Positions 27,628-36,831 of a DNA stretch of 64,000 nt are shown piece after piece. The notes below the pieces were generated by a model, which was given only the letters and a program-made list of their open reading frames with translations, made no database searches and was not told where the DNA came from. Numbering within the stretch: the stretch's first letter is position 1; every line of letters starts with the position of its first letter. Source of the stretch: Paenibacillus agri (GTDB lineage Bacteria; Bacillota; Bacilli; Paenibacillales; Paenibacillaceae); assembly GCF_013359945.1 (NCBI RefSeq), contig NZ_JABWCS010000220.1:186001-250000 (forward strand). The letters are read 5' to 3'. Made by a program: the position numbers and the translations under genes.

Positions 27628-27897
27628 CTCGAAGTGTAATTAACGGCATTTTTGTACCTTAAATCCTCTGAAGCTAAGGGTTAGAGGAGATTAAGTGCAA
27701 TATTGTACCTTAATTGTTCCAGAATCCCCCATCCAGCGTGCTTTTCCGAAAAATAAGATACAATAATGCCCTTATTTCCCTCATTTGCCTATATTCAAGA
27801 AAAATAAGGTACAAAAATGCCGTTAGTTGGGGCGGTGGCCTTCTTTTTTTACTGTTAAGACGACTGGTGAAGGGGAATTTACCGTTTCTATTGACAA
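27628..27897. repeat. 270-bp intergenic element, copy A, with four 21-bp units
   Basis: Units lie at 27641-27661, 27692-27712, 27754-27774 and 27805-27825, that is start-to-start 51, 62 and 51 bp. The first two read TAACGGCATTTTTG or TAAGTGCAATATTG then TACCTTA; the last two are in inverted orientation. The whole element, including flanks with AAGGGGAATTTACCG, recurs inverted at 38096-38367. Confidence 0.85.
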
Positions 27898-28029
27898 CGC
27901 TGGTTTTGAACAGCTCTGGATATAGGTCTTGCAGTCAACAACTATGATCGGGGGCTGCTTTCCTATTGGAAAGCTTTTAGGCGAGCGCAGTGCACCTGCA
28001 GTTCTCCAAACTTTTACGTTCGCTCATCT

Positions 28030-28080
28030 TTGTTGTTTGTTCATCCTTGTTGTTTGTTCATTTTTGTTGCTTGTCATTTT
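28030..28080. repeat. Tandem repeat, 17 bp x 3
   Basis: TTGTTGTTTGTTCATCC, TTGTTGTTTGTTCATTT and TTGTTGCTTGTCATTTT follow each other without gaps. No coding frame with support runs across them. Confidence 0.8.
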
Positions 28081-28170
28081 TTTGTTCTGCTTATATATTT
28101 TCCTTTTCGCTCATGCTTCAGTTCAATTTATCTAGGACATTAACTGTGCTGCTTTCTCTAAGATGCTGCC

Positions 28171-28428
28171 TTACTTACGACGTTTAGAAATCCGGCCAGA
28201 GGTGCGCAGCTCAACCATCTGTGCGCCGATGTTCTGCTGCCAGCCGATATCTTGCGTTCGCGCCGCCAGCATGGCTTCATTGTTCAGCCGGGCCATCTCC
28301 CAGCAGTAAGTTGCATTCGCTTGCAAGCAGTGCTGCTGCTCCAGCTCTTCAGATTCAGTTAGCTTCCGCTGGCGGCTCAGTGAATACAGCTCGGCAAGGC
28401 GCCCGTGAATCGGCAGCATAGGCTTCAT
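28171..28428 (-). CDS. Small hypothetical cytoplasmic protein
   Basis: An 85-aa protein, mostly helical, with a Glu/Gln-rich centre (LTESEELEQQH) and a basic tail (SGRISKRRK). There is no signal peptide or membrane segment. GAAAGGATGAA precedes the ATG. I know this kind of small protein as recurrent in Paenibacillus, but no function is assigned. A 13-bp inverted repeat lies directly upstream. It is isolated in a gene-poor, repeat-rich stretch. Confidence 0.7.
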   Translation of the reverse strand: MKPMLPIHGRLAELYSLSRQRKLTESEELEQQHCLQANATYCWEMARLNNEAMLAARTQDIGWQQNIGAQMVELRTSGRISKRRK

Positions 28429-28437
28429 CCTTTCAGG

Positions 28438-28475
28438 TTAGACTGATCAACGTTTTACTCTATTGATCAGTCTAA
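28438..28475 (-). promoter_or_regulatory. 13-bp perfect inverted repeat upstream of small gene
   Basis: TTAGACTGATCAA (28438-28450) and TTGATCAGTCTAA (28463-28475) flank a 12-base spacer, ending 10 bases before the start codon at 28428. The half-sites resemble TetR-type operators (TAGACTGA...). It could instead be a hairpin in the leader. Confidence 0.6.
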
Positions 28476-28549
28476 CCGATTGCCCCCGGCCATAAACTTG
28501 GCCGTCTCTATAACAGCCCCGCCTCCGCAAGAGAATCGCGGAGGCCACG

Positions 28550-28589
28550 AAAAAAGCCGCCCCCCGGGTTTCATTACCCGGGGGACGGC
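28550..28589 (-). terminator. Leftward terminator downstream of HD-GYP gene
   Basis: GCCGCCCCCCGGGT (28556) and ACCCGGGGGACGGC (28576) pair; on the minus strand the stem is followed by TTTTTT. Confidence 0.75.
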
Positions 28590-28716
28590 CTGCGCCGTAA
28601 AGCTTTGAGCAGTCTTGTATCTTGCGGAGCAAGACAGGGACTGCTCAAGGGCGAGCACACCCACCCTCAAAAACATCTGTCCGCAGACGCCCCGTCATTC
28701 CGCCAAGCACGCTGTT

Positions 28717-28780
28717 CCTTCGGGTGTCCAGAGGGCGGCGCCCTTGGGGCCCTCCCTTAGGAAGGGAGGGTTTGGGAGGG
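28717..28780. repeat. G-rich dispersed repeat, copy 2, with G-quadruplex motif
   Basis: Direct repeat of the block at 22223-22284, ending in GGGAGGGTTTGGGAGGG at 28764-28780, 14 bases beyond the stop codon of the leftward HD-GYP gene. This copy also has a CCCTCCCTTAGGAAGGGAGGG stem. Confidence 0.75.
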
Positions 28781-28793
28781 ATGGCGACCGCCC

Positions 28794-29831
28794 CTAGGTG
28801 TAGATCTCCACAATCGACACACTCCGCTCACGGGACAGGTCGAGGAATTTATGATCGACCTGCACCAGTGGACGGAACACATCCATGGGGTTGTTCATGA
28901 CGATGACGCCCATGTCACCGGTGTTAAGAAGGACGCGCTTGCCGATGAAATTCGGCATCAAATGCTGGATAAAGGCATGAACAGTCTTGCCGTTCAGCTT
29001 GCCGAAGCTGAGGTTATGTAATTCGTGCAGTACCGAGATAAGTTCTCGCTTGGACTGATAGACTCTGGGTGAAGTCATGGCACTATACACGTCAGCCACA
29101 GCGGCAATCTGTGCATAGGGATGAATCTCCGATTTGGTTAAATTGGCAGGATAGCCGGAGCCGTCTTCCCGTTCATGGTGCTGGAGAGCAACCAGTGCAG
29201 CGGTAGGGTCGTCCATGGAATTGCGGATAATTTCGTAACCGTATGTAGTATGTCGCTTCACTTCTTCGAATTCTTCGAGTGTTAGCTTCCCCGGCTTGTT
29301 CAGCACATCGGGTGAGATTCGGCATTTACCGATATCGATCAGATAACCAGCCCGGCTGATCTCATAGCATTCCTGCTTGGAATAACCGAGCCAAGTTGCA
29401 ATATAATAGGAAAGCATACCTACCTGAAGGGAATGATTATAGGTATATTCATCCTCCCGGTCCAGCAGCAGAAGGAGGGTTACCACGTCTTTATGCTTGT
29501 CCAGGGATTGCAGGGTTGGCTGAAGAACATCGTCTACCACGGATGGGTTAAAGCTGCCTTTGGTTAACGCTTCTAAATAAAGGGACTCGAAACCGTCGAT
29601 CATAGTATCAAAGCTTGCCGTAACGGTTTGAATAACGGACGGTTTATGCGGCGGGGAGAGTGTTTCTTCCAGGGATTCGATATCAATGTAATCAATACCG
29701 TGTTGTAACAGCTTGGATATTTCATCCATGCGCAACTGGGTTCCCTTGGACAATACATGAAGTCCGCGGGCGTTGAAGGTGTCTGTTCCGAGGTAATCCC
29801 CCGGCTTAACATCCATGACGTGTACTCTCAA
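28794..29831 (-). CDS. HD-GYP-type protein with a broken HD dyad
   Basis: A 345-aa cytoplasmic protein of the c-di-GMP phosphodiesterase class. An N-terminal region of about 110 residues precedes the HD-GYP domain. The GYP side is intact (HHEREDGSGYP, residues 218-228), and H133 in YNHSLQVG is present. At the metal-binding dyad, however, the sequence is YLIDIGK: I165 replaces the histidine, while D166 remains. Loss of this ligand usually abolishes or alters catalysis, so it may be a c-di-GMP sensor. A related, intact HD-GYP lies at 32820. The start MRVHVMDVKPGD is conserved in this Paenibacillus group. Confidence 0.88.
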   Translation of the reverse strand: MRVHVMDVKPGDYLGTDTFNARGLHVLSKGTQLRMDEISKLLQHGIDYIDIESLEETLSPPHKPSVIQTVTASFDTMIDGFESLYLEALTKGSFNPSVVDDVLQPTLQSLDKHKDVVTLLLLLDREDEYTYNHSLQVGMLSYYIATWLGYSKQECYEISRAGYLIDIGKCRISPDVLNKPGKLTLEEFEEVKRHTTYGYEIIRNSMDDPTAALVALQHHEREDGSGYPANLTKSEIHPYAQIAAVADVYSAMTSPRVYQSKRELISVLHELHNLSFGKLNGKTVHAFIQHLMPNFIGKRVLLNTGDMGVIVMNNPMDVFRPLVQVDHKFLDLSRERSVSIVEIYT

Positions 29832-30263
29832 TGCCTATGCCACCTTATGTGTCAATTTTTCTCAGCATAGCAAGAAAAGGACAAACATTCAATGGTTAAC
29901 GATTAATATTCACAATCTTCAGATAGGCACCGAACTTTCGGCATATTCTGACTATAGCTAAGTGGATGATTACAACAATTTCTCTAAGGATATATTGTGG
30001 GTTTTAAGGCCTATATAATGCATGATTGCGAACTAACGCGGTATTTAAAAGGAGAAGGGGAGGCACAGCCATCCTCTTGATTCTGGTTCAAAGAGGGGTA
30101 CAGAAACGCAGGCCTCGCAGCACTTGCAGGCCTTGGTATAATGGTTTTGTAAGTACTGAAATATACCATATTGAGCTTGGAAATGTTATGCTAAACTCTG
30201 AAAGAACAAGCGCCTTAAGCTTCCAAAAAAGGTGGCCTTACACAGGTGGGAAGGATGTTATTG
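29832..30263 (+). other. Intergenic region, 430 bp
   Basis: Apart from the extended -10 promoter candidate at 30134 I see no feature. Frames here lack ribosome sites and family character. Confidence 0.5.
30134..30142 (+). promoter_or_regulatory. Extended -10 promoter candidate
   Basis: TGGTATAAT is a perfect extended -10 box, about 120 bp before the nucleotidase-type gene. No good -35 box is seen, which extended -10 promoters can tolerate. Confidence 0.4.
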
Positions 30264-31703
30264 ATGAAGCCTATATCAGAGCGACTGACAATACTTCATA
30301 CTAATGATATACATAGTCATTTCGACATGATGAGCCCACTTGCGGCAGTCATTGCTGAGCAAAGGGCCGCAGCAGGCGATGAACCACTTTTGTTGCTGGA
30401 TATTGGCGACCATATGGATCGAGCGGCTATAGAGACAGAAGGAACGATGGGACAGGCGAACATTGATATTCTGAATCTGACGGGATACGATGCGGTCACC
30501 ATTGGTAATAATGAGGGGCTTACCTTCACAGCCGAGATGCTCTCTGCGGTATTCTCCGGACTTCAATGTCCGGTAGTATGCTGCAACTTTGTAGAGACTG
30601 CGACTGGAGAGCCGCCGCACTGGATGAAGCGCCATGTTATTCTGGAGCGGGAAGGCATCCGCATAGGCGTGACTGGAGCGACAGCGGCTTTTGCTTCATT
30701 CTATGCGCTGCTGGGCTGGGATGCACTAGACCCGGAAGAGGCGCTTCGTAAGGAATGCAGTCTGCTGGCTCCACAGGTAGACATTCTGATCGTGCTGTCT
30801 CATCTGGGTCTGCCTACAGATCAGCGGCTGGCAGAGAACCTGGAGGGCGTTCATGCCATTCTGGGTGGACACACTCACCATTTGCTGGAGCGTCCACAGA
30901 TTATTGCTGGTACTGCCGTCTGCGGCGCCGGCAAGTTTGGTAATTATTTGGGCAGGCTTGTTTTTGAACGACAGGAGCCGGATCTTGGTTTCAGACTCGT
31001 AGAGGGAGAATGCCTCGCCGTTTCCCCTGAGCTAAGGGAGGAACGGGTTCATTCCGCGGCCGTCACCCATCTGGAACGGGGAAGAGAAGCTTTGCATGAA
31101 TCGGTGGCCATTACAGACCGAGAGCTTCCGGTTGACTATCAGGGGGAATCCCCATTCGGTAATTTTCTTGCTCAGGCTGTGCGCAGATTTACCGGCGCCA
31201 AAATAGCGATTGTCAATACAGGACAGCTTCTGGGACCATTGCCAGAGGGGGATATTTCACTGGGTATGCTGCACGGACTGTGTCCTTCGCCGATCAATCC
31301 TAGCATAGTGAAGCTTAAAGGGCGGGATATCCGCATAGCTCTGGAGCAAAGTTTGACAGAAGAATTCCGTAATAAAGCTATCTTCGGCTATGGTTTCCGG
31401 GGCAAACAGCTGGGCAGTCTTGCAGTGGATGGCTTAAATATCTTGTACGATTCACTTGTTTTGCCGTATGATAACGATATTGCAGTTTTTGTCGAAGGGC
31501 AGCCTCTGGAAGATGACCTGGAGTATGAGGTTGGGACGCTGGATATGTTCACTTTCCGGATCGGATATGAGACGCTCGCCAATGGCAAGGATGCGGTGTA
31601 TCTTCTTCCGCATTTCCTCCGTGATCTGCTGCGGATGGAGCTGCAGCGGCCGGGCAGTCTTGAGGAGAGTTTCATTTCCCGTTGGAACAAGGGTACTACA
31701 TAA
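30264..31703 (+). CDS. 5'-nucleotidase/2',3'-cyclic phosphodiesterase-type metallophosphatase (YunD-like)
   Basis: A 479-aa two-domain enzyme: an N-terminal calcineurin-like metallophosphatase (HTNDIHSHF, IGDHMDR, then GNNE where many relatives have GNHE, and ILGGHTHH) and a C-terminal 5'-nucleotidase substrate domain (SPFGNFLAQAVRR, NTGQLLGPLPEGDIS). No signal peptide is seen, so it acts inside the cell, unlike UshA. The ATG at 30264 has GGGAAGG nine bases upstream; three earlier in-frame starts are poorer. YunD-like is the best match; the natural substrate is unknown. Confidence 0.88.
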   Translation: MKPISERLTILHTNDIHSHFDMMSPLAAVIAEQRAAAGDEPLLLLDIGDHMDRAAIETEGTMGQANIDILNLTGYDAVTIGNNEGLTFTAEMLSAVFSGLQCPVVCCNFVETATGEPPHWMKRHVILEREGIRIGVTGATAAFASFYALLGWDALDPEEALRKECSLLAPQVDILIVLSHLGLPTDQRLAENLEGVHAILGGHTHHLLERPQIIAGTAVCGAGKFGNYLGRLVFERQEPDLGFRLVEGECLAVSPELREERVHSAAVTHLERGREALHESVAITDRELPVDYQGESPFGNFLAQAVRRFTGAKIAIVNTGQLLGPLPEGDISLGMLHGLCPSPINPSIVKLKGRDIRIALEQSLTEEFRNKAIFGYGFRGKQLGSLAVDGLNILYDSLVLPYDNDIAVFVEGQPLEDDLEYEVGTLDMFTFRIGYETLANGKDAVYLLPHFLRDLLRMELQRPGSLEESFISRWNKGTT

Positions 31704-31793
31704 GGTAAAACCTGAATAACGGCTGAGCCGGATGATTTTTAAAAATAACAAAGTTGTACCCGATATTCATTCCGCCACAAACAGGAGGATTGT

Positions 31794-32621
31794 ATGGACA
31801 CTATTACAGCCATTATTTTGGCCATTGTTGAAGGAATCACGGAGTTTATCCCTGTATCCTCCACAGGTCATATGATCTTGACGGCCAAGCTGATGGGTTT
31901 TGCCGAGCAGGAATCGATAATGAAGACCTATGAGATTGTCATTCAATTAGGTGCTATTCTGGCGATCGCGCTGGTCTACCGTCATCGGGTGCTTAACCTG
32001 CTGGGAATCGGGCGCAGTCGGAGTCATCGGGGAGGCGTGATGCCGCAGTCCCGTCTTAATCTGATCCATGTGATCCTGGGGATTGCGCCGGCCTTGGCCG
32101 TGGCTTTTTTCGCACGTGACTTCATCAAGGGCCTCTTCGGAGCCAGTACGGTGCTCTGGGCGCTAGTAGCCGGAGGGATCTTAATGATTGTTGCCGAGTG
32201 GGTCAACCGTCGCAAGATCCGTATTACCGCGCATGAGCTGGATGATCTGTCCTATGGACAGGCGCTAGCCATTGGCTTGTACCAGATTATCTCTGTATTA
32301 TGGCCAGGCTTTTCGCGCTCAGGCTCCACAATTTCGGGGGGGATGCTCAGCGGGGTCAGCTATAAGGCCTCAGCCGATTTCTCTTTTCTGATCGCGATTC
32401 CGATTATGTGTGCGGCTTCCGGGTATGAGCTTTTGGATGCTTACCGCGATTTTACCAGTGAGACCATTGGTTACTTTATCATTGGCTTCCTGATTTCATT
32501 CGTAGTGGCTTACCTTGTAGTTATTCTGTTCATGCGATGGATTCAAAAGATCAGATTGACACATTTTGCGATTTACCGCTTTATTTTAGCCGCTGTTTTC
32601 TGGCTATTTATCATGCGTTAA
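31794..32621 (+). CDS. uppP: Undecaprenyl-diphosphate phosphatase UppP (BacA)
   Basis: A 275-aa membrane enzyme that dephosphorylates undecaprenyl pyrophosphate to recycle the lipid carrier for cell-wall synthesis; excess gives bacitracin resistance. Both signatures are intact: EGITEFIPVSSTGH (residues 13-26) and PGFSRSGST near residue 170. Seven or eight helices are predicted. AACAGGAGG precedes the ATG. It is 90 bp from the nucleotidase-type gene and may be cotranscribed with it. Confidence 0.96.
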   Translation: MDTITAIILAIVEGITEFIPVSSTGHMILTAKLMGFAEQESIMKTYEIVIQLGAILAIALVYRHRVLNLLGIGRSRSHRGGVMPQSRLNLIHVILGIAPALAVAFFARDFIKGLFGASTVLWALVAGGILMIVAEWVNRRKIRITAHELDDLSYGQALAIGLYQIISVLWPGFSRSGSTISGGMLSGVSYKASADFSFLIAIPIMCAASGYELLDAYRDFTSETIGYFIIGFLISFVVAYLVVILFMRWIQKIRLTHFAIYRFILAAVFWLFIMR

Positions 32622-32819
32622 TCATTTCCAAGATTCCATCGGTACAGCGGTACCCGGCTATGGTTGTTTCCTGAAGGTGTATCTAAGGAAGCGTTGTCCG
32701 AGGCAAACCGATGTAGGTGTGCTTGCCTGTTCTCCAAAGGTAACGGTATAGACACGGTGTGAGACCCAAAGTTTTTAAGCAGAATAGCAATCTACCGTTA
32801 AAGGCAGGAGTGAACCAGA

Positions 32820-33896
32820 GTGCGTTTAGTATCCGTCAGCCGGCTTCAACCGGGCATGAGGCTGGGCAAAAAAATTTATAGCGATGAAGGCATGATTCTG
32901 CTTTCCGACGGCGTAGAGCTTACCGATTCACTGATCAAACGCCTCGGCAGAATCGACATCGGCTATGTATATGTGCAAGATTCCCTCACTGAAGATGTAG
33001 TGATCGAGGGAATGCTGCAGGATGAGACGCGCAACCAGGCGCTCAAGGTTATTAAGACACAATTTCAGGACATGTCTGGTGCTTCCGGCATTACCAAAGG
33101 CTTTTATCATCTGGATAAAAAATTCTCGGGCGTGATGGATTCGATTCTGGACGAAATGTCTGCCCAGGAGACGCCTATGATCATGCTGCTGGAAATGCAT
33201 ACAGCGGATAATTATCTTTATGTCCACTCGTTAAATGTCTGCCTCTATACACTTGTTATGGCTATCGCTCACGGTTATAGTAAAGCGGAACTGCGAGTCA
33301 TTGGTCTCGGTGCGTTGCTGCACGATATCGGCAAGACACAAATTCCAGTTAAAATCGTTCAAAAACCTGGCAAGCTGACGGATGAAGAGTTCCGGCAGAT
33401 GCAGGCCCATACCGAAATCGGCTACCGGATTCTTAAGGACGAGCCGAACATTCCGTTGCTGTCCGCCCACTGTGCGCTGCAGCACCATGAACGGATTGAC
33501 GGTTCCGGCTACCCCCGCGGACTCAAGGGAGCGGAAATTCATGAATACGCCAAATGGATTGGCGTAGCCGATTCCTATGATGCGATGACCTCCAGTCGTG
33601 TCTACAAAAAAGCGATGCTCCCCCATCAGGCGGTAGAGGCGCTCTATGTAGGCTCCGGCACGTTGTATGAGCAACGGCAGCTTGAATTGTTCCGGGACCG
33701 TGTGGCAATCTATCCACTGGGGCTTACAGTGAAGCTCAGCACGGGTCAGAGCGGAGTTGTGGTCAAAATTGACTCCACCACACCACACCGTCCGGTGGTT
33801 CGTATCCTTACCGGCCCCGAAGGAGAGCCAGTGGCTCCGTTCGAGATGGACCTCGCCGTGATGCTTTCTGTAGTTATTGTGGATGTAGCCAATTAA
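32820..33896 (+). CDS. HD-GYP domain protein, intact c-di-GMP phosphodiesterase signature
   Basis: A 358-aa cytoplasmic protein. The HD dyad is intact (ALLHDIGK, H168-D169) and so is the GYP block (HHERIDGSGYP, about 222-232), so hydrolysis of c-di-GMP is plausible. A roughly 110-residue N-terminal region and a C-terminal small-barrel segment (GQSGVVVKIDSTTPHRPVVRI, in part GQSGVVVKID) flank it. The start is the GTG at 32820, with AGGAGTG upstream. It is the intact paralogue of the protein at 28794; the genes in between are unrelated in function. Confidence 0.9.
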   Translation: MRLVSVSRLQPGMRLGKKIYSDEGMILLSDGVELTDSLIKRLGRIDIGYVYVQDSLTEDVVIEGMLQDETRNQALKVIKTQFQDMSGASGITKGFYHLDKKFSGVMDSILDEMSAQETPMIMLLEMHTADNYLYVHSLNVCLYTLVMAIAHGYSKAELRVIGLGALLHDIGKTQIPVKIVQKPGKLTDEEFRQMQAHTEIGYRILKDEPNIPLLSAHCALQHHERIDGSGYPRGLKGAEIHEYAKWIGVADSYDAMTSSRVYKKAMLPHQAVEALYVGSGTLYEQRQLELFRDRVAIYPLGLTVKLSTGQSGVVVKIDSTTPHRPVVRILTGPEGEPVAPFEMDLAVMLSVVIVDVAN

Positions 33897-33953
33897 GGGT
33901 GCCTGCTGGCACCGCTTCATAGACTTCTCAATGAGGCAATTTCAGCCTCTCAG

Positions 33954-34031
33954 GCATGCAGCGAGATCGATACACGGGTGGGCACGCAAGGTGCACATGG
34001 CCCGGATATCTTTTCGCTGCATGCTGTTTTT
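33954..34031 (+). terminator. Long hairpin terminator after HD-GYP gene
   Basis: GCATGCAGCGA (33954) and TCGCTGCATGC (34014) are perfect 11-bp arms enclosing a further structured 49-base interior and followed by TGTTTTTTT. Confidence 0.75.
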
Positions 34032-34178
34032 TTCAGAAAATATCAGTAAATAGCAAGCAAGAGCAACTCAAAAGTGCAGTTTTTTCGTTCTTCGTGGTAT
34101 GATATAGGATAATAATCCGTTCATACGGATGATTTTTAGGTTAATAATAAGGAATAAGCTTTAAAGGAGCTATCACAA

Positions 34179-35318
34179 ATGAATGTTATAAGACCAATGT
34201 CATTATCCCCGCAGAAGGAGTTATCCCCGAGCTATGACCCTTGGGATCCCATCACTTCCCTGCGGCAGTACGGGCGGCATGTACTGACCAGTGTGGAGAT
34301 GACGGTTACGAATTTATGTAATATGCGGTGTGAGCACTGCGCCGTTGGTGACAGCCTCACCATGAAAGAAAGGGAGATGCTGCCCCTTAAGAATATGCTT
34401 GATCGGCTAGAAGAAGTCGAGCACCTGCAGACGATCAGCATTACCGGCGGAGAGCCGATGTTCCGCGCTTCCACCGTAGACAATATGATTGTCCCGCTGC
34501 TCAAGTATGCCAAGGAGCGGGGAATCCGCTCGCAAATCAATTCCAATCTAACCATGCCATATTCCCGTTATGAGAAGCTGCTTCCTTATCTGGACGTAAT
34601 GCATATCTCTTTCAACTATGTTAATGGTGATGATTTTCATGAAGTTGGCTTTGCGAACAGCGGCCATCCTGTAGCGAAGGAAGCGGCTTACCGCTTGTAC
34701 GATACGATGATCGAGAACTCCCGCAGACTCAGTGATGACGGCATGCTCATCTCTGCGGAATCCATGATTAACTATCGGACGCATACCAAGCTGCCGGAGA
34801 TTCACCGGCTGATCGGCGATATGGGAGCAAAACGCCATGAGGTGCATCCAATGTACGCTTCAAGCTTTGCCTCCGCGCTTCCGGTTCTGTCGCTTAAGGA
34901 TATGCAGGCTGCTATTCATGATCTGCTGGACCACCGTGATCCCGAGATGTGGATGCTGTTTGGTACGCTTCCATTCTTCGCCTGCAGCTTCCTGGAAGAA
35001 GACCAGAAGCTCCTGAAGCGACTGCGTTCCGAGAAGAATGTTACGCTTCGCAATGATCCGGACGGACGCAACCGTGTGAATGTAAACATGTTCACCGGCG
35101 ATGTATTCGTTACGGATTTTGCAGATATCGCAGCGTTTGGCAACATCAGCAGCAACAAGCTGGATGATATTTTTACAGACTGGCAGACCCAGCACCCGCT
35201 TAACCAAGAAGTGAACTGTCACTGTGATGCAGCTAGCTGCTGCGGACCGAATCTTCTGGTAGCGGATATGTATTATCCGGGTGTTGATTTCAAATCAAGA
35301 AAAGCGATCAATCTGTAG
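34179..35318 (+). CDS. yfkAB: Radical SAM/CxCxxxxC motif protein YfkAB
   Basis: A 379-aa radical SAM enzyme of unknown reaction. The [4Fe-4S]-SAM motif is CNMRCEHC (C47, C51, C54), followed by SITGGEP for SAM binding. The C-terminal CHCDAASCC (C347, C349, C354, C355) defines the YfkAB type and probably binds a second cluster. In Bacillus yfkA and yfkB are this same protein. TAAAGGAGC precedes the ATG. The next gene begins 18 bases after its stop. Confidence 0.93.
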   Translation: MNVIRPMSLSPQKELSPSYDPWDPITSLRQYGRHVLTSVEMTVTNLCNMRCEHCAVGDSLTMKEREMLPLKNMLDRLEEVEHLQTISITGGEPMFRASTVDNMIVPLLKYAKERGIRSQINSNLTMPYSRYEKLLPYLDVMHISFNYVNGDDFHEVGFANSGHPVAKEAAYRLYDTMIENSRRLSDDGMLISAESMINYRTHTKLPEIHRLIGDMGAKRHEVHPMYASSFASALPVLSLKDMQAAIHDLLDHRDPEMWMLFGTLPFFACSFLEEDQKLLKRLRSEKNVTLRNDPDGRNRVNVNMFTGDVFVTDFADIAAFGNISSNKLDDIFTDWQTQHPLNQEVNCHCDAASCCGPNLLVADMYYPGVDFKSRKAINL

Positions 35319-35336
35319 AAATGAGGCGTTGTTATT

Positions 35337-36689
35337 GTGCATACGGAATTTGAAGTAGGGAGATTGCTGCTTAATCTTTTGCTTGTTCTGGTGCTCGTAT
35401 TATTAAATGGCATTTTCGTCGCGGCAGAGTTCTCACTGGTGAAGGTCAGGCAGTCACGCCTGACCCAGCTGGTTAGTGAGGGCAACAAGATGGCTGGATA
35501 TGCGCTAAAAGTAAACAAGAAGCTGGACGCTTATCTGTCTGCGACCCAATTCGGGATTACACTTGCCTCGCTCGGTCTCGGCTGGGTAGGAGAGCCCGCC
35601 ATTTCGGAGCTGCTGGTAGAGCCTCTGATGTTCAAGCTTGGGGTCACAGATCCTACACTGATCTCTACCGTATCTTTGGTGCTTGGCTTCTCCATCATTA
35701 CTTTCTTACATATTGTGCTTGGTGAACTTGCTCCCAAGTCATTAGCGATTCAAAAAACAGAAGGCTCAGCACTGCTCTTGTCCGCACCGCTGATGTTCTT
35801 TTATAATCTATTCCTGCCGTTCATCTGGGTGCTTAACGCATCCGCGAATGGTCTGCTTCGTTTGATCGGGGTGGAGCCTGCCAGTGAGGCAGAGGCCGCG
35901 CATTCGGAGGAAGAAATACGTATTCTCATGAATCAGAGTGCCAAGAGTGGCGTTATTGATAAAGATGAGATGAAGCTTATGGATAATATCTTCGAGTTCT
36001 CCGACCTGCTGGCCCGTGAGGTTATGCTGCCGCGTACCGACATGGATGTGTTATACAGTAACCTTTCCCTGGAAGAGAATATGCGTATTATTACGGAAAC
36101 CAAGCATTCGCGTTACCCGGTAGCGATGGAGGATAAAGACCGGATTATTGGCTTTATTCACATTACCGACCTACTATTCGCACCGCTGGAACAGCAGAAT
36201 GATTTGACTACATTAGTCCGCCCGATTCCGAACGTGCCAGAGTCGATGGAGATCAGTCATGTGCTGCGGCTGATGCAGAAGAACAAGATTCAGATGACGC
36301 TTGTCGTCGACGAATACGGCGGGACCGCGGGGCTATTGACTGCGGAAGAGATTCTGGAAGAGATCGTCGGGGATCTGCACGACGAGTTCGAGGATGAACG
36401 TCCTAGCGTGGAGCGGAATGGAGAGTACATTTCAGTCGCAGGCCGTATGCTTATCGAGGATGTCAACGATTTGACCGGTGTAGTCATTGAAGATGATGAA
36501 GTGGATTCCATCGGCGGCTGGTTGTTCAAAGAGCTGGAAGGCAATCCTTCCAAAGGCAAGCGCGTCGTTGTCGGCGAGGTCGTCTTTGAGGTCGAAGAGT
36601 CTACCCGGCTGCGGATTACCCGGATTAACATTCACCGTGAGGCACCTGCGAAGGATGAAGAGGAATCTTCTGAAGCGGATGAGAAGTAA
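35337..36689 (+). CDS. CNNM/CorC-type membrane protein with CBS pair (UPF0053, hemolysin-like)
   Basis: A 450-aa membrane protein: CNNM transmembrane domain (residues 1-200, with FVAAEFSLVKVRQSRL), two CBS domains (about 215-345, LPRTDMDVLY and VVDEYGGTAGLLT) and a CorC_HlyC C-terminal domain. Relatives move or sense Mg2+ or other divalent cations; the hemolysin name is historical. The start is the GTG at 35337, behind a modest GAGG. It is probably cotranscribed with yfkAB. The C-terminus is acidic (EEESSEADEK). Confidence 0.9.
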   Translation: MHTEFEVGRLLLNLLLVLVLVLLNGIFVAAEFSLVKVRQSRLTQLVSEGNKMAGYALKVNKKLDAYLSATQFGITLASLGLGWVGEPAISELLVEPLMFKLGVTDPTLISTVSLVLGFSIITFLHIVLGELAPKSLAIQKTEGSALLLSAPLMFFYNLFLPFIWVLNASANGLLRLIGVEPASEAEAAHSEEEIRILMNQSAKSGVIDKDEMKLMDNIFEFSDLLAREVMLPRTDMDVLYSNLSLEENMRIITETKHSRYPVAMEDKDRIIGFIHITDLLFAPLEQQNDLTTLVRPIPNVPESMEISHVLRLMQKNKIQMTLVVDEYGGTAGLLTAEEILEEIVGDLHDEFEDERPSVERNGEYISVAGRMLIEDVNDLTGVVIEDDEVDSIGGWLFKELEGNPSKGKRVVVGEVVFEVEESTRLRITRINIHREAPAKDEEESSEADEK

Positions 36690-36741
36690 GTATGGATTTG
36701 AAGAAAAGAAACGAGTACTAACCATAGTTCAGTTATAAACG

Positions 36742-36792
36742 AAGCCTTTTCCTTTCGCGTAATGTATTATGCACGAAGGGAAAGGCTTTTTT
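36742..36792 (+). terminator. Terminator after CNNM gene
   Basis: AAGCCTTTTCCTTTCG and CGAAGGGAAAGGCTT pair and are followed by TTTTTTG. Confidence 0.85.
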
Positions 36793-36831
36793 GTCGTATA
36801 TGGACATCAAGAGAGTTTTTTTTCACAAACC

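Noticed and set aside
28447..28900. Several frames of 60-90 codons in the G-rich repeat region
   Set aside because: They are made of palindromic repeat and terminator DNA.
30026..30304. 92-codon frame ahead of the nucleotidase gene
   Set aside because: No ribosome site, atypical composition, and it overlaps the real start in another frame.
33897..34178. c-di-GMP riboswitch near the HD-GYP gene
   Set aside because: The structure is a long terminator-like stem; the GEMM-type conserved core was not seen.
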